Assembly: GCF_003351765.1 (NCBI RefSeq)
Contig: NZ_CP031229.1
Coordinates: 2,976,001 to 3,040,000, forward strand
DNA from: Ornithinimicrobium avium
Lineage (GTDB): Bacteria; Actinomycetota; Actinomycetes; Actinomycetales; Dermatophilaceae
Direction: 5' to 3'
Length of the DNA stretch: 64,000 nt
Both the position numbers and the translations under genes were made by a program. Shown one piece after another: positions 43,400-51,719 of the stretch. Within the stretch, counting starts at the first letter, position 1; each line of letters begins with the position of its first letter. The notes under the pieces were generated by a model. The model was given only the letters and a program-made list of their open reading frames with translations, did no database searches and was not told the DNA's origin.

Positions 43400-43489
43400 G
43401 CTCCCCAGCGTAGGGGCCGGGCGCGGGCCAGGCACCCCGGGCGGCGGTGCGCGCCGGTCGCCGCACCCGCCCTGCCCGTCTCAGACCCG

Positions 43490-44690
43490 GCACCCAGCTC
43501 CTGCTCGATGAGTGCGACGGCGCCGGCCACGCCGTCCTCGCCCCGGACGGCCGCCGCGACCTGCGCAGCCCGTGCGGCCACGGCAGGCTCGAGCACACGG
43601 GCCAGGGAGGCCCCGACCCGCTCCGCCCCGAGGCCCCGACCCGCTCCGCCCCGTCCGGGCCGGACGCGCCCGGCGCCGGCACCGGGGGACCGGCGACCCG
43701 ATCTCGTGCAGGCGACCGGCGAAGAACGGTTGGTCCATGGTGAACGGCACGACGACCTGGGCCGGCCGGTGCGCAGGGCGACCGCGCTGGTGCCCGCACC
43801 GCCGTGCTGCACGACCGCGGCCGTCCGCGGGAAGAGCAGGTCGTGCGGCACGTCGCCGACGAAGGCCACCCGCTCGTCGTGCCCGTCCTCGTCCTCCAGG
43901 CCCGACCCCCTCATCACGGCGACCCGCCGGCCCGCCGACAGTGCTGCCGCGACAATGCCGCGGATCGCCTCGCGCACCGCCGGGACGGTGTGCGACCCGA
44001 GCCCGACGGAGACCGGCGGCGGGCCGGCGGCGAGGAAGGCCTCGAGGTCGGCGGGCAGGGCGGCGTCGGCCGCGGGCCCGAGGAAGGGGTAACCGATCAC
44101 CCGGACCCGCCGGCCCGCCACCCGGCGCGGCGTGACCAACTGCGCGGTGTTGGCGATGAAGGCGGGCGCCGTCGCCATCCCGAGCACCCCGCGCCGGCGG
44201 TCGCGCCTGGTGATGCCGGCGGTCCCCGGCTCCAGCCCGGGCGCCACGGCGCCCATCGCCGAGTACATGCCGCGCAGGCCCGCGGCCACGTTGTGCACCG
44301 AGCGGCCCGGGGCGACGGAGAACAGGCTGGAGTCGCCCCATGCCGAGGGGATGGCGGGGACGAACATCATCAGCACCTGCGGACGGTCGCTGCCGAACAG
44401 TCCTGGCCAGGTCGCGCTCAGGGCGGTCGTGACGAAGCTGTCGTAGCGGCCCGCCAGTCCCCGCATCGTGCGCGCCACCTCCGGCGCCAGGAGCCGGGCC
44501 ACCCCGCCGACCATCCCCAGCTGGCCTGGCAGCTCCTCCGGCATGCCGGCGCTGTGCAGCACGTCCTCGCGGTAGTGCTGCATCAGGTCCATCCGGACCT
44601 CCTCGGCGCGCAGCCCGCCCGCCTCGACCACCGGGACGTAGTCGGTCGTGGCGGTGACGCCGGCCTCGTGCCTGCGACCCACGAGCCCGC
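43490..44690 (-). pseudogene. Broken MGT-type glycosyltransferase
   Basis: Remnant of a GT1 glycosyltransferase of the macrolide/UDP-sugar type. The nucleotide-sugar motif VVQHGGAGTSAVALRTGRP is present. The expected continuation (VVVPFTMDQPFFAGRL) is in another frame from about 43768, consistent with a one-base loss. The final helix (ARVLEPAVAARAAQVA) is again in the first frame only after a 23-bp tandem duplication (43607-43629 and 43630-43652). The N-terminal sugar-acceptor start is also missing: the frame fuses to a piece of a UvrA-like gene at about 44690. Confidence 0.78.
43607..43652. repeat. 23-bp tandem duplication inside the glycosyltransferase
   Basis: GAGGCCCCGACCCGCTCCGC plus CCC occurs twice in direct succession (43607-43629 and 43630-43652) without a mismatch. 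23 is not a multiple of three, so it changes the reading frame. Confidence 0.9.
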
Positions 44691-44795
44691 CCCAGGCCCC
44701 GGCTCGACGACCACGTCCGCCGTGGCCATGGCCGCATCGTCGTGGTCGGCCACCACCACGGTGCGACCGTTGTCCACCAGGGTGCACTGCTGCAC
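44685..44795 (-). pseudogene. 3'-terminal fragment of a UvrA-like gene
   Basis: About 37 codons (TLVDNGRTVVVADHDDAAMA, then TADVVVEPGPGAG) match the C-terminal end of the UvrA-like protein encoded at 46273-48759 (TLVDAGHTVLVAEHDEAAVT, then TADVVVEMGPGAG). The D-loop and His-switch region are kept. The fragment runs in frame into the broken glycosyltransferase, marking a recombination junction near 44690. Confidence 0.72.
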
Positions 44796-44889
44796 CCTGC
44801 TGCACCCGCAGGCGGTGCGCGCCGCCCCGATGCGGGGTGTAATGCGCTCGTCAGTGGTGGCCTGAAACCGGATCCGACATTATCATCAG

Positions 44890-45430
44890 GTGTCCTGAAA
44901 CCGAGAACCTGCATCGTAGGCGTCTTGGCGGCGCTGACGCTCGGCATGGCAACGGTCACTGGGCCAGCTACGGCAGCGGATATCGACAACTCTCAACCGT
45001 CGCTAGTGAAACTTGTAAGTTCAACGTTCATAACCCTCACTGGAGCAGTGAATTCGAGACGATCCATGCGAAGGTTACAATGAACTGCTCTGGGCTTGGG
45101 GGAACAACGCGACTGCGAGTCGACGGTTATTTTGGCTTCGACTCCGGTGGATCCTGCGGGAGTCCCTCGAGCGGGCCTTTCGCCTCACTCTCTCAAGGGC
45201 CTCAGTGGGTTGACGTTACGCGGGGTCTTCCGTACGGGCCAAAGAAGACGGTATATCTTCCTGCTCGAAGTGAAGGAGCACATTATGGCGCCTCAGGCAC
45301 CTACTTTGCGTCAGCAAACGTCTACGTGGACAACTGGGCTTCCGCGGATGTGGCCGACGGCAGTGCTCCCGCTCAAAACATCGGTTATGACTCGAAGACA
45401 GTGTATGTTGGTGGGCAATGTCAGGGCTAG
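44890..45430 (+). pseudogene. Secreted protein remnant, frameshifted
   Basis: A good signal peptide (CIVGVLAALTLGMATVTG, cleavage after ATA) is followed by about 15 residues. The meaningful frame then switches at about 45030 to NPHWSSEFETIHAKVTMNCS and continues to a stop at 45430. The mature part (about 135 residues) is Gly/Ser/Tyr-rich with at least three Cys and ends VYVGGQCQG. No good ATG/GTG precedes the signal peptide in frame. Base composition is visibly less GC-rich than neighbours. Family not recognised. Confidence 0.5.
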
Positions 45431-45567
45431 CGCATCCTTCACGATTGAACTCAGAGAAACGCGATCTGCTTTTAGGGGTTCCTCTCTTGGGGGACCCTTG
45501 CCGCACCTTGGCTGTAACAACGCAAAGGTTCATCTCTGACGTCCTGCCTTGTGTCTTTCCATTCATA

Positions 45568-46095
45568 GTGAGGGTATATCACCCGGCGGGAGGTGTGAGA
45601 TTCCGTGATACTTACCTTGGGGTGACGGGGCGTGAGCTGACCCCGGATGCTCGATGGAAGCATGTTCTCCTTCATTACGAAAAGGATGTGCAGCAAAACC
45701 CTGATTCATTGAGTCTGCCCGAGGATGGGTCTGCCCCGCCGCGGCTGCTGGACCTGCTCAAGGATCACGCGCCGGACACTCGAGAGGTCTTCTTGTATGC
45801 CATCTGGGAGGGGTTTGACATGTGGGATGCCGGATTTGATGCGCCCAAGATCGGCCCCTATTACATTTTCGAGTCGGACGGCTTGACCCTCGGCGGATGG
45901 GAAGGAGCGCCCGAGGGGCTGGAGTCGGCCCAGCCCGCCAACGTCATCGCGCCGTTGGACGGAACGTGGCTCATGGCGACGCCGATCGACAGCCATGAGA
46001 CTTTCGTCGCCAGCATGGACAGCGCGCTGACCGACGCGATACTTGCGGACGAGTGGCTCGACGCGGTATTGGCACGCTGTCACGACAGCGCCTGA
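45568..46095 (+). CDS. Hypothetical protein, probably 5'-truncated
   Basis: From a GTG at 45568 the frame gives 175 residues: VRVYHPAGGVRFRDTYLGVT near the start, FLYAIWEGFDMWDAGFD in the middle, and DGTWLMATPIDSHETFVASM near the end. This pattern (a W-x-YPPA-like start, AxWEGF, and W-x-x-AT-x-ID-x-x-x-TFV) resembles a family of uncharacterised actinobacterial proteins that usually begin with about 15-20 further residues. The upstream part is of mixed frame and lower GC, so truncation is likely. No ribosome-binding site is evident. Function unknown. The 177 bp after it show no feature. Confidence 0.5.
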   Translation: MRVYHPAGGVRFRDTYLGVTGRELTPDARWKHVLLHYEKDVQQNPDSLSLPEDGSAPPRLLDLLKDHAPDTREVFLYAIWEGFDMWDAGFDAPKIGPYYIFESDGLTLGGWEGAPEGLESAQPANVIAPLDGTWLMATPIDSHETFVASMDSALTDAILADEWLDAVLARCHDSA

Positions 46096-46272
46096 CCCGA
46101 CAAGGGACGTGTGTCCTGACGACGGCACGTCAGCCGTCGACCTCGACCATTCACGGTGACGGGGTGAGGTCGTGGCCTTTCGCCGAGGTCGGGCGCGGGC
46201 CTCCTGGGTGTCGGGGCGGAACGGGGTGGCCTATCCGCTCGGCTGGGCGCTGGTTTCCACGTGGCGGTGCTG

Positions 46273-48759
46273 CTAGGGGTGGTGGGTGGACAGGTCGGGG
46301 GAGCGGGTGGTTACGATCCGCCCGCCGTCCTCGCCGGCCCCCGGACCCATCTCCACGACGACGTCCGCCGTGGTCACGGCCGCCTCGTCGTGCTCGGCGA
46401 CCAGCACGGTGTGGCCGGCGTCGACGAGGGTATGGAGCTGCGCCAGCAGACGGTGCACGTCGGCCGGGTGCAGCCCGGTCGTCGGCTCGTCGAAGAGGTA
46501 GAGGGTCGGCTGGCGGCGCTCCTTCTGCAGCTCGGTGGCCAGCTTGATCCGCTGCGCCTCCCCGCCGGAGAGGTCGGTCGCCGGCTGCCCGAGCGTGAGG
46601 TAGCCCAGCCCCAGGGCGTCGAGCGCGGCGAGCGCCCGGCGCGCGGCGGGCAGGTCGGCGAGCGCCTCCGCGGCCTGCACGACCGTCATGGCCAGCAGGT
46701 CGGCGACGGTGCGCCCCTGCCAGGTCACCTCGAGGGTCTCGGGGTTGAAGCGCGCGCCGCGGCAGGTGGGGCAGGTCGACCAGGTGCCGGGCATGAACAG
46801 CAGCTCGACCGACACCGCGCCCTCGCCGCGGCACGTCGGGCACTGCCCCGCCCTGGTGTTGAAGCTGAACCGGCTCGCCGTCCACCCGCGCGCCCTCGCC
46901 CCGGGCGTCGCCGCGAACGTCTTGCGCACGTGGTCCCACATCCCGGTGTAGGTCGCCAGCGTGGACCGGGGGGAGCGGCCGATCGGCTTCTGCGTGATGC
47001 GCACCAGCCGCCTCGGTATGCCGTCTCCGGAGGCGGTCACGCGTCCGCCGGCGGGTGCGTCGGCGGTGCCGGCCGCGCCGCCCTCCGCCCCGCCGGCGTC
47101 CTCGCTGTCCGTCTCCTCCGCAGCGCCGGGAGGATCGTCCCCCGCCTGGATCTCGACCCGCGCCAGCTGTGCGCCGGTCACGTCGTGGACCGCGTCGAGC
47201 ATGCTGGTCTTGCCCGCCCCCGAGACGCCGGTCACCACGGTGAGCGTCCCCAGTGCCACGTCGAGGTCGACACCGCGCACGGTGTGCCGGGTGAGGTCGG
47301 TGAAGGACAGCGTGCCGGTCCCTGCCCGCGCCGGCGAGCCGTCCGGCCGGATTTCCCCGGCGTGCACGGGGTGGTCCAGGTAGCGCGCGGTGACGGAGTC
47401 CACCACGCCCGCCAGCCCGGCGACCCTCCCCGACCACAGGATCTCGCCGCCCTCGCGCCCGGCCCCCGGCCCCACGTCGACCACCCAGTCGCAGCGGGTG
47501 ACGATGCCCATGTCGTGCTCGACCACGACGACGGTGTTGCCCGCCGCGACGAGGCGGCGCAGGAGCGCGACGAGCTGCTCGGTGTCGCGCGGGTGCAGCC
47601 CGGCCGACGGCTCGTCGAGCACGTAGACCACGCCGAACAGCCCCGACCGCAGCGCCGTCGCCAGCCGCAGCCGCTGCAGCTCGCCGGCGGAGACGCTCGT
47701 GCTGCCGCGGCCCAGCGTGAGATGCCCCAGCCCGAGCTCGGCCATCAGCCCCAGCCGCCCGACCAGGTCCTCCAGGAGCATCGTCTCGGCCTGCTCGCGG
47801 GCGTCCCGCTCCGGCTGCACGGCGAGCTCGTCGAGCCGCACCCGCGCCACCGCCAGCAGCTCGCCGACCGCCAGGTCGGCCGCCTCGTCGACCGCCATCG
47901 CCTGCCAGGTCACGGCGAGGGCGTCGGGCCGCAGCCGGCGACCACCGCACGTGCCGCACGGGTGGGTCTCGACATACCGGAGCATCCTGGCCCGCTGGGT
48001 GGTGCTGCGCGTCTCGGCCAGGGTGCGCCGCACGTAGCGCGCCGCCGAGGAGAAGGTGCCCTGGTAGGGCCGCTGGATCCGCGCCGCCTCTCGGGTGGGG
48101 ACGACGGTGACGACCGGCTGCTCGTCGGTGAAGAGGATCCACCGTCGGGTCTCCTCGGGCAGCTCGCGCCAGGGCAGGTCGACGTCGTGGCCGAGCGTGG
48201 CGAGGATGTCGCGGTAGTTCTTGCCCAGCCATGCCCCGGGCCACGCGGCGACCGCACCCCCGGCGACCGACAGCGAGTCGTCGGGCACCATCGAGGCCTC
48301 GGTCGGCTCGTGCACGACGCCGAGGCCGCCGCAGGTGGGACAGGCGCCCTGCGCGGTGTTGGGGGAGAAGTGGTCGGAGTCGAGGTGCTCCGCGCCCGGC
48401 GGGTAGGTCCCGCACCGCGACCACAGCATCCGCAGCGTCGGGCCGGTCGTGGTGACCGTGCCGACGGTGGAGCGCCGGCTCCCTGCGCCGCGCCCCTGCT
48501 CGAGGGCGACCGTCGGGGGCAGTCCGCGCACGTCGCGCACCTGCGGGTCGACGGCCGTGTGGATGAGCCGGCGGGCGTAGGGGGCGACCGAGTCGAGGTA
48601 GCGTCGCTGCGCCTCGCCGTGGATCGTGCCGAAGGCCAGGCTGGACTTGCCCGACCCCGAGATCCCGGTGACCGCGACCAGCGCGTCGCGGGGCAGGTCG
48701 ACGTCGACGTCGCGCAGGTTGTGCAGGCGGGCGCCGCGCACCTCGATCCGACCGGTCAC
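46273..48759 (-). CDS. UvrA-like (class II) excinuclease/drug-resistance ATPase
   Basis: An 828-residue ABC protein with the two-cassette UvrA layout. It has Walker A GISGSGKSSLA and GVSGAGKTSML, signatures LSxGE in VSAGELQRL and LSGGEAQRI, and zinc-binding CxxC pairs (CGTCGGRRL, CPTCGGLG, CPTCRGEG). It is much shorter than UvrA (about 950), as in class II UvrA/DrrC-type proteins, which lack the UvrB-binding domain and are linked to damage tolerance or drug resistance. The start is uncertain: GTG 48759 (VTGRIEVRGARLHNL) fits the family; an ATG at 48786 also is in frame. Divergent from an FMN reductase; a fragment of its 3' end recurs at 44685. Confidence 0.87.
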   Translation of the reverse strand: MTGRIEVRGARLHNLRDVDVDLPRDALVAVTGISGSGKSSLAFGTIHGEAQRRYLDSVAPYARRLIHTAVDPQVRDVRGLPPTVALEQGRGAGSRRSTVGTVTTTGPTLRMLWSRCGTYPPGAEHLDSDHFSPNTAQGACPTCGGLGVVHEPTEASMVPDDSLSVAGGAVAAWPGAWLGKNYRDILATLGHDVDLPWRELPEETRRWILFTDEQPVVTVVPTREAARIQRPYQGTFSSAARYVRRTLAETRSTTQRARMLRYVETHPCGTCGGRRLRPDALAVTWQAMAVDEAADLAVGELLAVARVRLDELAVQPERDAREQAETMLLEDLVGRLGLMAELGLGHLTLGRGSTSVSAGELQRLRLATALRSGLFGVVYVLDEPSAGLHPRDTEQLVALLRRLVAAGNTVVVVEHDMGIVTRCDWVVDVGPGAGREGGEILWSGRVAGLAGVVDSVTARYLDHPVHAGEIRPDGSPARAGTGTLSFTDLTRHTVRGVDLDVALGTLTVVTGVSGAGKTSMLDAVHDVTGAQLARVEIQAGDDPPGAAEETDSEDAGGAEGGAAGTADAPAGGRVTASGDGIPRRLVRITQKPIGRSPRSTLATYTGMWDHVRKTFAATPGARARGWTASRFSFNTRAGQCPTCRGEGAVSVELLFMPGTWSTCPTCRGARFNPETLEVTWQGRTVADLLAMTVVQAAEALADLPAARRALAALDALGLGYLTLGQPATDLSGGEAQRIKLATELQKERRQPTLYLFDEPTTGLHPADVHRLLAQLHTLVDAGHTVLVAEHDEAAVTTADVVVEMGPGAGEDGGRIVTTRSPDLSTHHP

Positions 48760-48834
48760 CAGGACAGCGTATGGCGTGGACCACATCCGGTCCGGATCCG
48801 GAATATGATTGAACCGTCATCTATTATCAGTGGT

Positions 48835-49383
48835 ATGAGTTTCCCCAAGATCGGCGTCGTCGTCAGCACCACCCGCCCCTCCCGGATCGGCCCCAAGGTC
48901 GCCGAGTGGGTCTCGCAGCTGGCGCCGTACGACGCCCAGGTCGAGATCGTCGACCTCGCCGAGGTCGCCCTGCCCTTCCTCGAGGACCACGCCGTGCCCG
49001 CGGCCGGCGACTACGACCGGCCCAGCACGATCGCCTGGTCGCAGCGGGTGCGCGGCTACGACGCGCTGGTGCTCACCGTCGCCGAGTACAACGGCGGCTA
49101 CCCGGCCGTGCTGAAGAACGCGCTGGACACCCTCAAGCAGGAGTGGGCGGGCATGCCGGTGGCCGTGGTCGGCTACGGCTGGGGCGGCGCGGCCGCCGCG
49201 ACCGCTGCCCTCGGCACCGTCCTGGACCGCCTGCGGATGGTGCGCCTGGACGGCCCCGGCCTGAGGTTCGGCGAGGACCTGTCCACCGAGGGCGAGATCC
49301 TGGCCGACGCCCCGGAGGACGCGGTGCGCGGTCTCTACGACCAGCTGCTCGCCGCGGTGCGCGAGAGCCAGCCGGCAGCCTGA
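48835..49383 (+). CDS. NADPH-dependent FMN reductase (flavodoxin-like)
   Basis: A 182-residue cytoplasmic oxidoreductase. The FMN phosphate loop is VVVSTTRPSRIGPKVAEW, the flavin-ring segment TVAEYNGGYPAVLKNALD, and the third contact VVGYGWGGAAAA. These match the NAD(P)H-dependent FMN reductase family (SsuE/azoreductase-like), giving reduced flavin or quinone reduction. The start follows an AT-rich, unusually low-GC leader of about 40 bp that must hold divergent promoters for it and the UvrA-like gene. Joint oxidative or drug stress control is possible but unproven. Confidence 0.87.
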   Translation: MSFPKIGVVVSTTRPSRIGPKVAEWVSQLAPYDAQVEIVDLAEVALPFLEDHAVPAAGDYDRPSTIAWSQRVRGYDALVLTVAEYNGGYPAVLKNALDTLKQEWAGMPVAVVGYGWGGAAAATAALGTVLDRLRMVRLDGPGLRFGEDLSTEGEILADAPEDAVRGLYDQLLAAVRESQPAA

Positions 49384-49501
49384 GACGGCGGCCCGAGCGG
49401 CGCACCGCGCCCCTGACCCGGCCCGCGGACCGCGGGGGGGGCGCCGCCACGTCCCGGGCGGCGCCCTCGCACCTGCGGCTCCCGTCGGCCAGACTGGCCT
49501 C

Positions 49502-49891
49502 ATGACTGAGACGACCACGTGCAGCAGCCTGACCGCCGGCATGGTGACCTTCGACTGCGAGCGTCCGCGCACGCTCGCCGGGTTCTGGCGGGAGGCTCTG
49601 CAGGCCGAGCCGGTGATGGAGACCGACGACTTCGTCATCCTCGGCGGACGGCCCGCGCTCGGCTTCCAACGGGTCGAGCGGCCGACCCAGGGCAAGAACC
49701 GGGTGCACCTGGACCTGTCCGGCGGCGACCGCGCCCACGAGGTCGCGCGGCTGGTCGAGCTGGGCGCCCAGGTCGTGCGCAACCACGACGTCGAGGGCTT
49801 CAGCTGGACGGTGATGCGCGACCCGCTGGGCAACGAGTTCTGCGTCGGAGACCCCCACGAGCCCAACGACCACCCGGCCTCGTCCGCGTGA
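49502..49891 (+). CDS. VOC-family protein (glyoxalase-like)
   Basis: A 129-residue single-chain glyoxalase/dioxygenase fold. Strand 1 MVTFDCERPRTLAGFWREAL, the middle LGFQRVERPTQGKNRVHLDL and the final WTVMRDPLGNEFCV are the standard pattern of this group of small actinobacterial VOC proteins. The metal-ligand positions are only partly conserved (His in VHLDL, Glu in GNEFCV). CAGACT ends 6 nt before the ATG, suggesting a leaderless gene. Reaction unknown. Confidence 0.83.
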   Translation: MTETTTCSSLTAGMVTFDCERPRTLAGFWREALQAEPVMETDDFVILGGRPALGFQRVERPTQGKNRVHLDLSGGDRAHEVARLVELGAQVVRNHDVEGFSWTVMRDPLGNEFCVGDPHEPNDHPASSA

Positions 49892-49919
49892 GCGGCGCAC
49901 GGCATACCCTGCTCGTCCG

Positions 49920-50573
49920 ATGACCGGACCCAGCCCCGACCCCCTCCCGCTCGTCCTGCTCCACGCCCTCGGCCAGGCGCCGATGGCGTGGGAGGACGTC
50001 GTCGTGCGGCTCTACGGGTCGCGGCGGCTCCTCACGCCGTGGGTGCCGGGGCTGCGTCCGACCGAGCGCAAGACGGTGCCGATGGCGGAGGCGGCGGCCG
50101 CGCTCGACCAGGACCTCATGCTCGAGGGGATGCGGCAGGTCGACCTGTGCGGGGTGTCCTACGGGGCGATGGTCGCCGCGCAGGTCGCGGCCGACTACCC
50201 GGAGCGGGTGCGTCGGCTGGTGCTCGTGGGCGGGCAGGTGCGGCCCTCGCGGACCGTGCTGCGGCTGCAGTCGGCGCTGGTGCGGATGGTGCCCAGGTCG
50301 CGCCTGGCCGACGCCGGCGTCTCCAAGGAGCAGGTGCTGCGCAGCCAGCAGGTCGTGCGGGCGCTCGACCTCACCGAGGCGCTGCCGCGGATCACCGCGC
50401 GCACCCTGGTCGTCGTCGGCGGCAAGGACCTGGCCAACCAGGCCGGCGCCAGGGCGCTGGCGGCCGGGATCCCCGACGCCCGGCTGCGCGTGCTCGAGGG
50501 CGCCGGGCACCTCGTCAACACGGAGAAGCCTGAGGAGCTCACGGAGCTGCTGCGGGACTTCCTCGACGGCTGA
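49920..50573 (+). CDS. Alpha/beta hydrolase
   Basis: A 217-residue minimal alpha/beta hydrolase. The oxyanion region is VLLHALGQAPMAWEDV, the nucleophile elbow CGVSYGAMVAAQVA (Ser about 80), the acid in VVVGGKDLANQAGA and the His in LEGAGHLVNTEKP. The cap is very short. TACCCT lies 9 nt before the ATG. It is 28 bp downstream of the VOC gene and could be a separate leaderless unit. Substrate unknown. It ends just before a GC pentamer run and a nested inverted repeat. Confidence 0.84.
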   Translation: MTGPSPDPLPLVLLHALGQAPMAWEDVVVRLYGSRRLLTPWVPGLRPTERKTVPMAEAAAALDQDLMLEGMRQVDLCGVSYGAMVAAQVAADYPERVRRLVLVGGQVRPSRTVLRLQSALVRMVPRSRLADAGVSKEQVLRSQQVVRALDLTEALPRITARTLVVVGGKDLANQAGARALAAGIPDARLRVLEGAGHLVNTEKPEELTELLRDFLDG

Positions 50574-50583
50574 GGCGTGCCGG

Positions 50584-50608
50584 CCCCGCCCCGCCCCGCC
50601 CCGCCCCG
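50584..50608. repeat. CCCCG pentanucleotide run
   Basis: Five perfect CCCCG units directly after the hydrolase gene; a simple-sequence run, likely slippage-prone. Confidence 0.8.
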
Positions 50609-50616
50609 GCCCGCCG

Positions 50617-50688
50617 GACCTGTGCACGCCAAGATGACTTGTGCACGGGTGACATCCCCTGCACAAGTCGACTAGGGGTGCACAGGTC
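50617..50688. repeat. Nested inverted repeat (GTGCAC element)
   Basis: Outer arms GACCTGTGCAC (50617-50627) and GTGCACAGGTC (50678-50688) enclose inner arms GACTTGTGCA (50636-50645) and TGCACAAGTC (50660-50669). All four contain TGCAC. The element could fold as a long hairpin between convergent genes and may act as a terminator, but the doubly nested, near-identical arms look like a mobile or dispersed intergenic repeat. Confidence 0.75.
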
Positions 50689-50709
50689 GGGGTGGGCGGT
50701 CAGAGCGTC

Positions 50710-51516
50710 CTAGCGCGCGGCACCCCGCGGCCGGGCGGGCTGCGACGAGCCTCCCGGCAGGCCGCTGCGGTCCATCCGGGCCAGCAGCCGCAGCTGGGCC
50801 CACCGCTCCCGCGCGAAGGTCGCCCGCACCGACGCCCCGACCGCACGGTCGAGCAGGCGCTTGCCGCGCGCCAGCGCCACCGGGTCGTGGGCGACCATCT
50901 GGCCGACGAGGTCGAGCGCGGCGGCCTGCGGGTCCGCCGCGACGCGCGTGACCAGACCCAGCCGGTGCGCCTCCTCGCCCCCGACCGTGCGCGCCGTGAG
51001 CGTGAGCTCCTTGGCCACGTCAAGACCGACCAGCTCGACCAGCGACCGGGTGCCGCTCATGTCCGGCACCAGCCCCCAGCGCGCCTCGCGCACCGACCAC
51101 TGCGCGTCCGGCGTGCTCACCCGCAGGTCCGCGCCCAGCGCCAGCTGGAGCCCAGCCCCGAGGCAGTGCCCGTGCACCGCGGCCACCACCGGGACGGGCA
51201 GCCGCCGCCACGCCCAGCAGGCCTCCTGGAAGACGTTCGTCCCGGTCCACGGCAGCGGCACGAACCTCGTCGCGATGCCGCGCGGCTGCCGCAGGGCCGC
51301 CCGCAGGTCGAGCCCGGCGCAGAAGGCGTCCCCCTCGCCGGAGAGCACCACGGCCCGCACGTCGGCCTGCCCGCGCAGCGACCGCGCCGCGGCGACCAGG
51401 CCGTCGAGCATCTCGAGGGTCAGCGCGTTGAGCTTGTCCGGCCGGGCCAGACGCACGTGCGCGACCCCGTCCACGAGCTCGCTGGTGAGGTGGCTGCCGA
51501 AGGTGTGCGTCCGCAT
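50710..51516 (-). CDS. Enoyl-CoA hydratase/isomerase (crotonase) family protein
   Basis: A 268-residue crotonase-fold enzyme. The oxyanion hole is formed by AVVLSGEGDAFCAGLDL and the second Gly loop by AVHGHCLGAGLQLALGADL. The position of the first catalytic Glu appears substituted (GLQLALGAD region), while a second acidic residue could come from MSGTRSLVELVG. It thus may not be a simple hydratase. ATG at 51516 (MRTHTFGSHLTSE) is the family-like start. It is not adjacent to other beta-oxidation genes; the promoter side carries the 52-bp repeat array B. Confidence 0.84.
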   Translation of the reverse strand: MRTHTFGSHLTSELVDGVAHVRLARPDKLNALTLEMLDGLVAAARSLRGQADVRAVVLSGEGDAFCAGLDLRAALRQPRGIATRFVPLPWTGTNVFQEACWAWRRLPVPVVAAVHGHCLGAGLQLALGADLRVSTPDAQWSVREARWGLVPDMSGTRSLVELVGLDVAKELTLTARTVGGEEAHRLGLVTRVAADPQAAALDLVGQMVAHDPVALARGKRLLDRAVGASVRATFARERWAQLRLLARMDRSGLPGGSSQPARPRGAAR

Positions 51517-51555
51517 ACCCCGGGAGCATGCCACGAGCGCCGGACCAGCTCCCCC

Positions 51556-51687
51556 GCCGTGCACGCGCCGCTCACGTGAGTGGGTCAGGCACGCGCTGGA
51601 CAGGTATGCCGTGCACGCGCCACTCACGTGAGTGGGTCAGGCACGCGCTGGACAGGTATGCCGTGCACGCGCCACTCACGTGAGCGG
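51556..51687. repeat. 52-bp tandem palindromic repeat array B
   Basis: Units start at 51556 and 51608, with a partial at 51660: period exactly 52. Each contains CTCACGTGAGTGG (full palindrome CCACTCACGTGAGTGG in the second unit), GCACGCG and AGGTATGCCGTGC. Aligned to array A at 41225, 40 of 52 positions agree. It fills the 203-bp gap between two leftward genes. Confidence 0.88.
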
Positions 51688-51719
51688 CTTGCGGCCAGCC
51701 CCTGGCCGGCGTGCTTCCC

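Noticed and set aside
43375..44805. An intact 476-residue glycosyltransferase
   Set aside because: The frame is open but its middle is nonsense between about 43652 and 43768, and its N-terminus is UvrA-like rather than a glycosyltransferase start.
46261..49383. A 1040-codon rightward frame spanning the UvrA-like gene and the FMN reductase
   Set aside because: Antisense shadow up to 48834; only the last 182 codons (from 48835) encode a real protein.
41225..51687. The 52-bp arrays as CRISPR
   Set aside because: Units are contiguous and almost entirely identical with no unique spacers, only 2-3 units per locus, and no cas genes are near.
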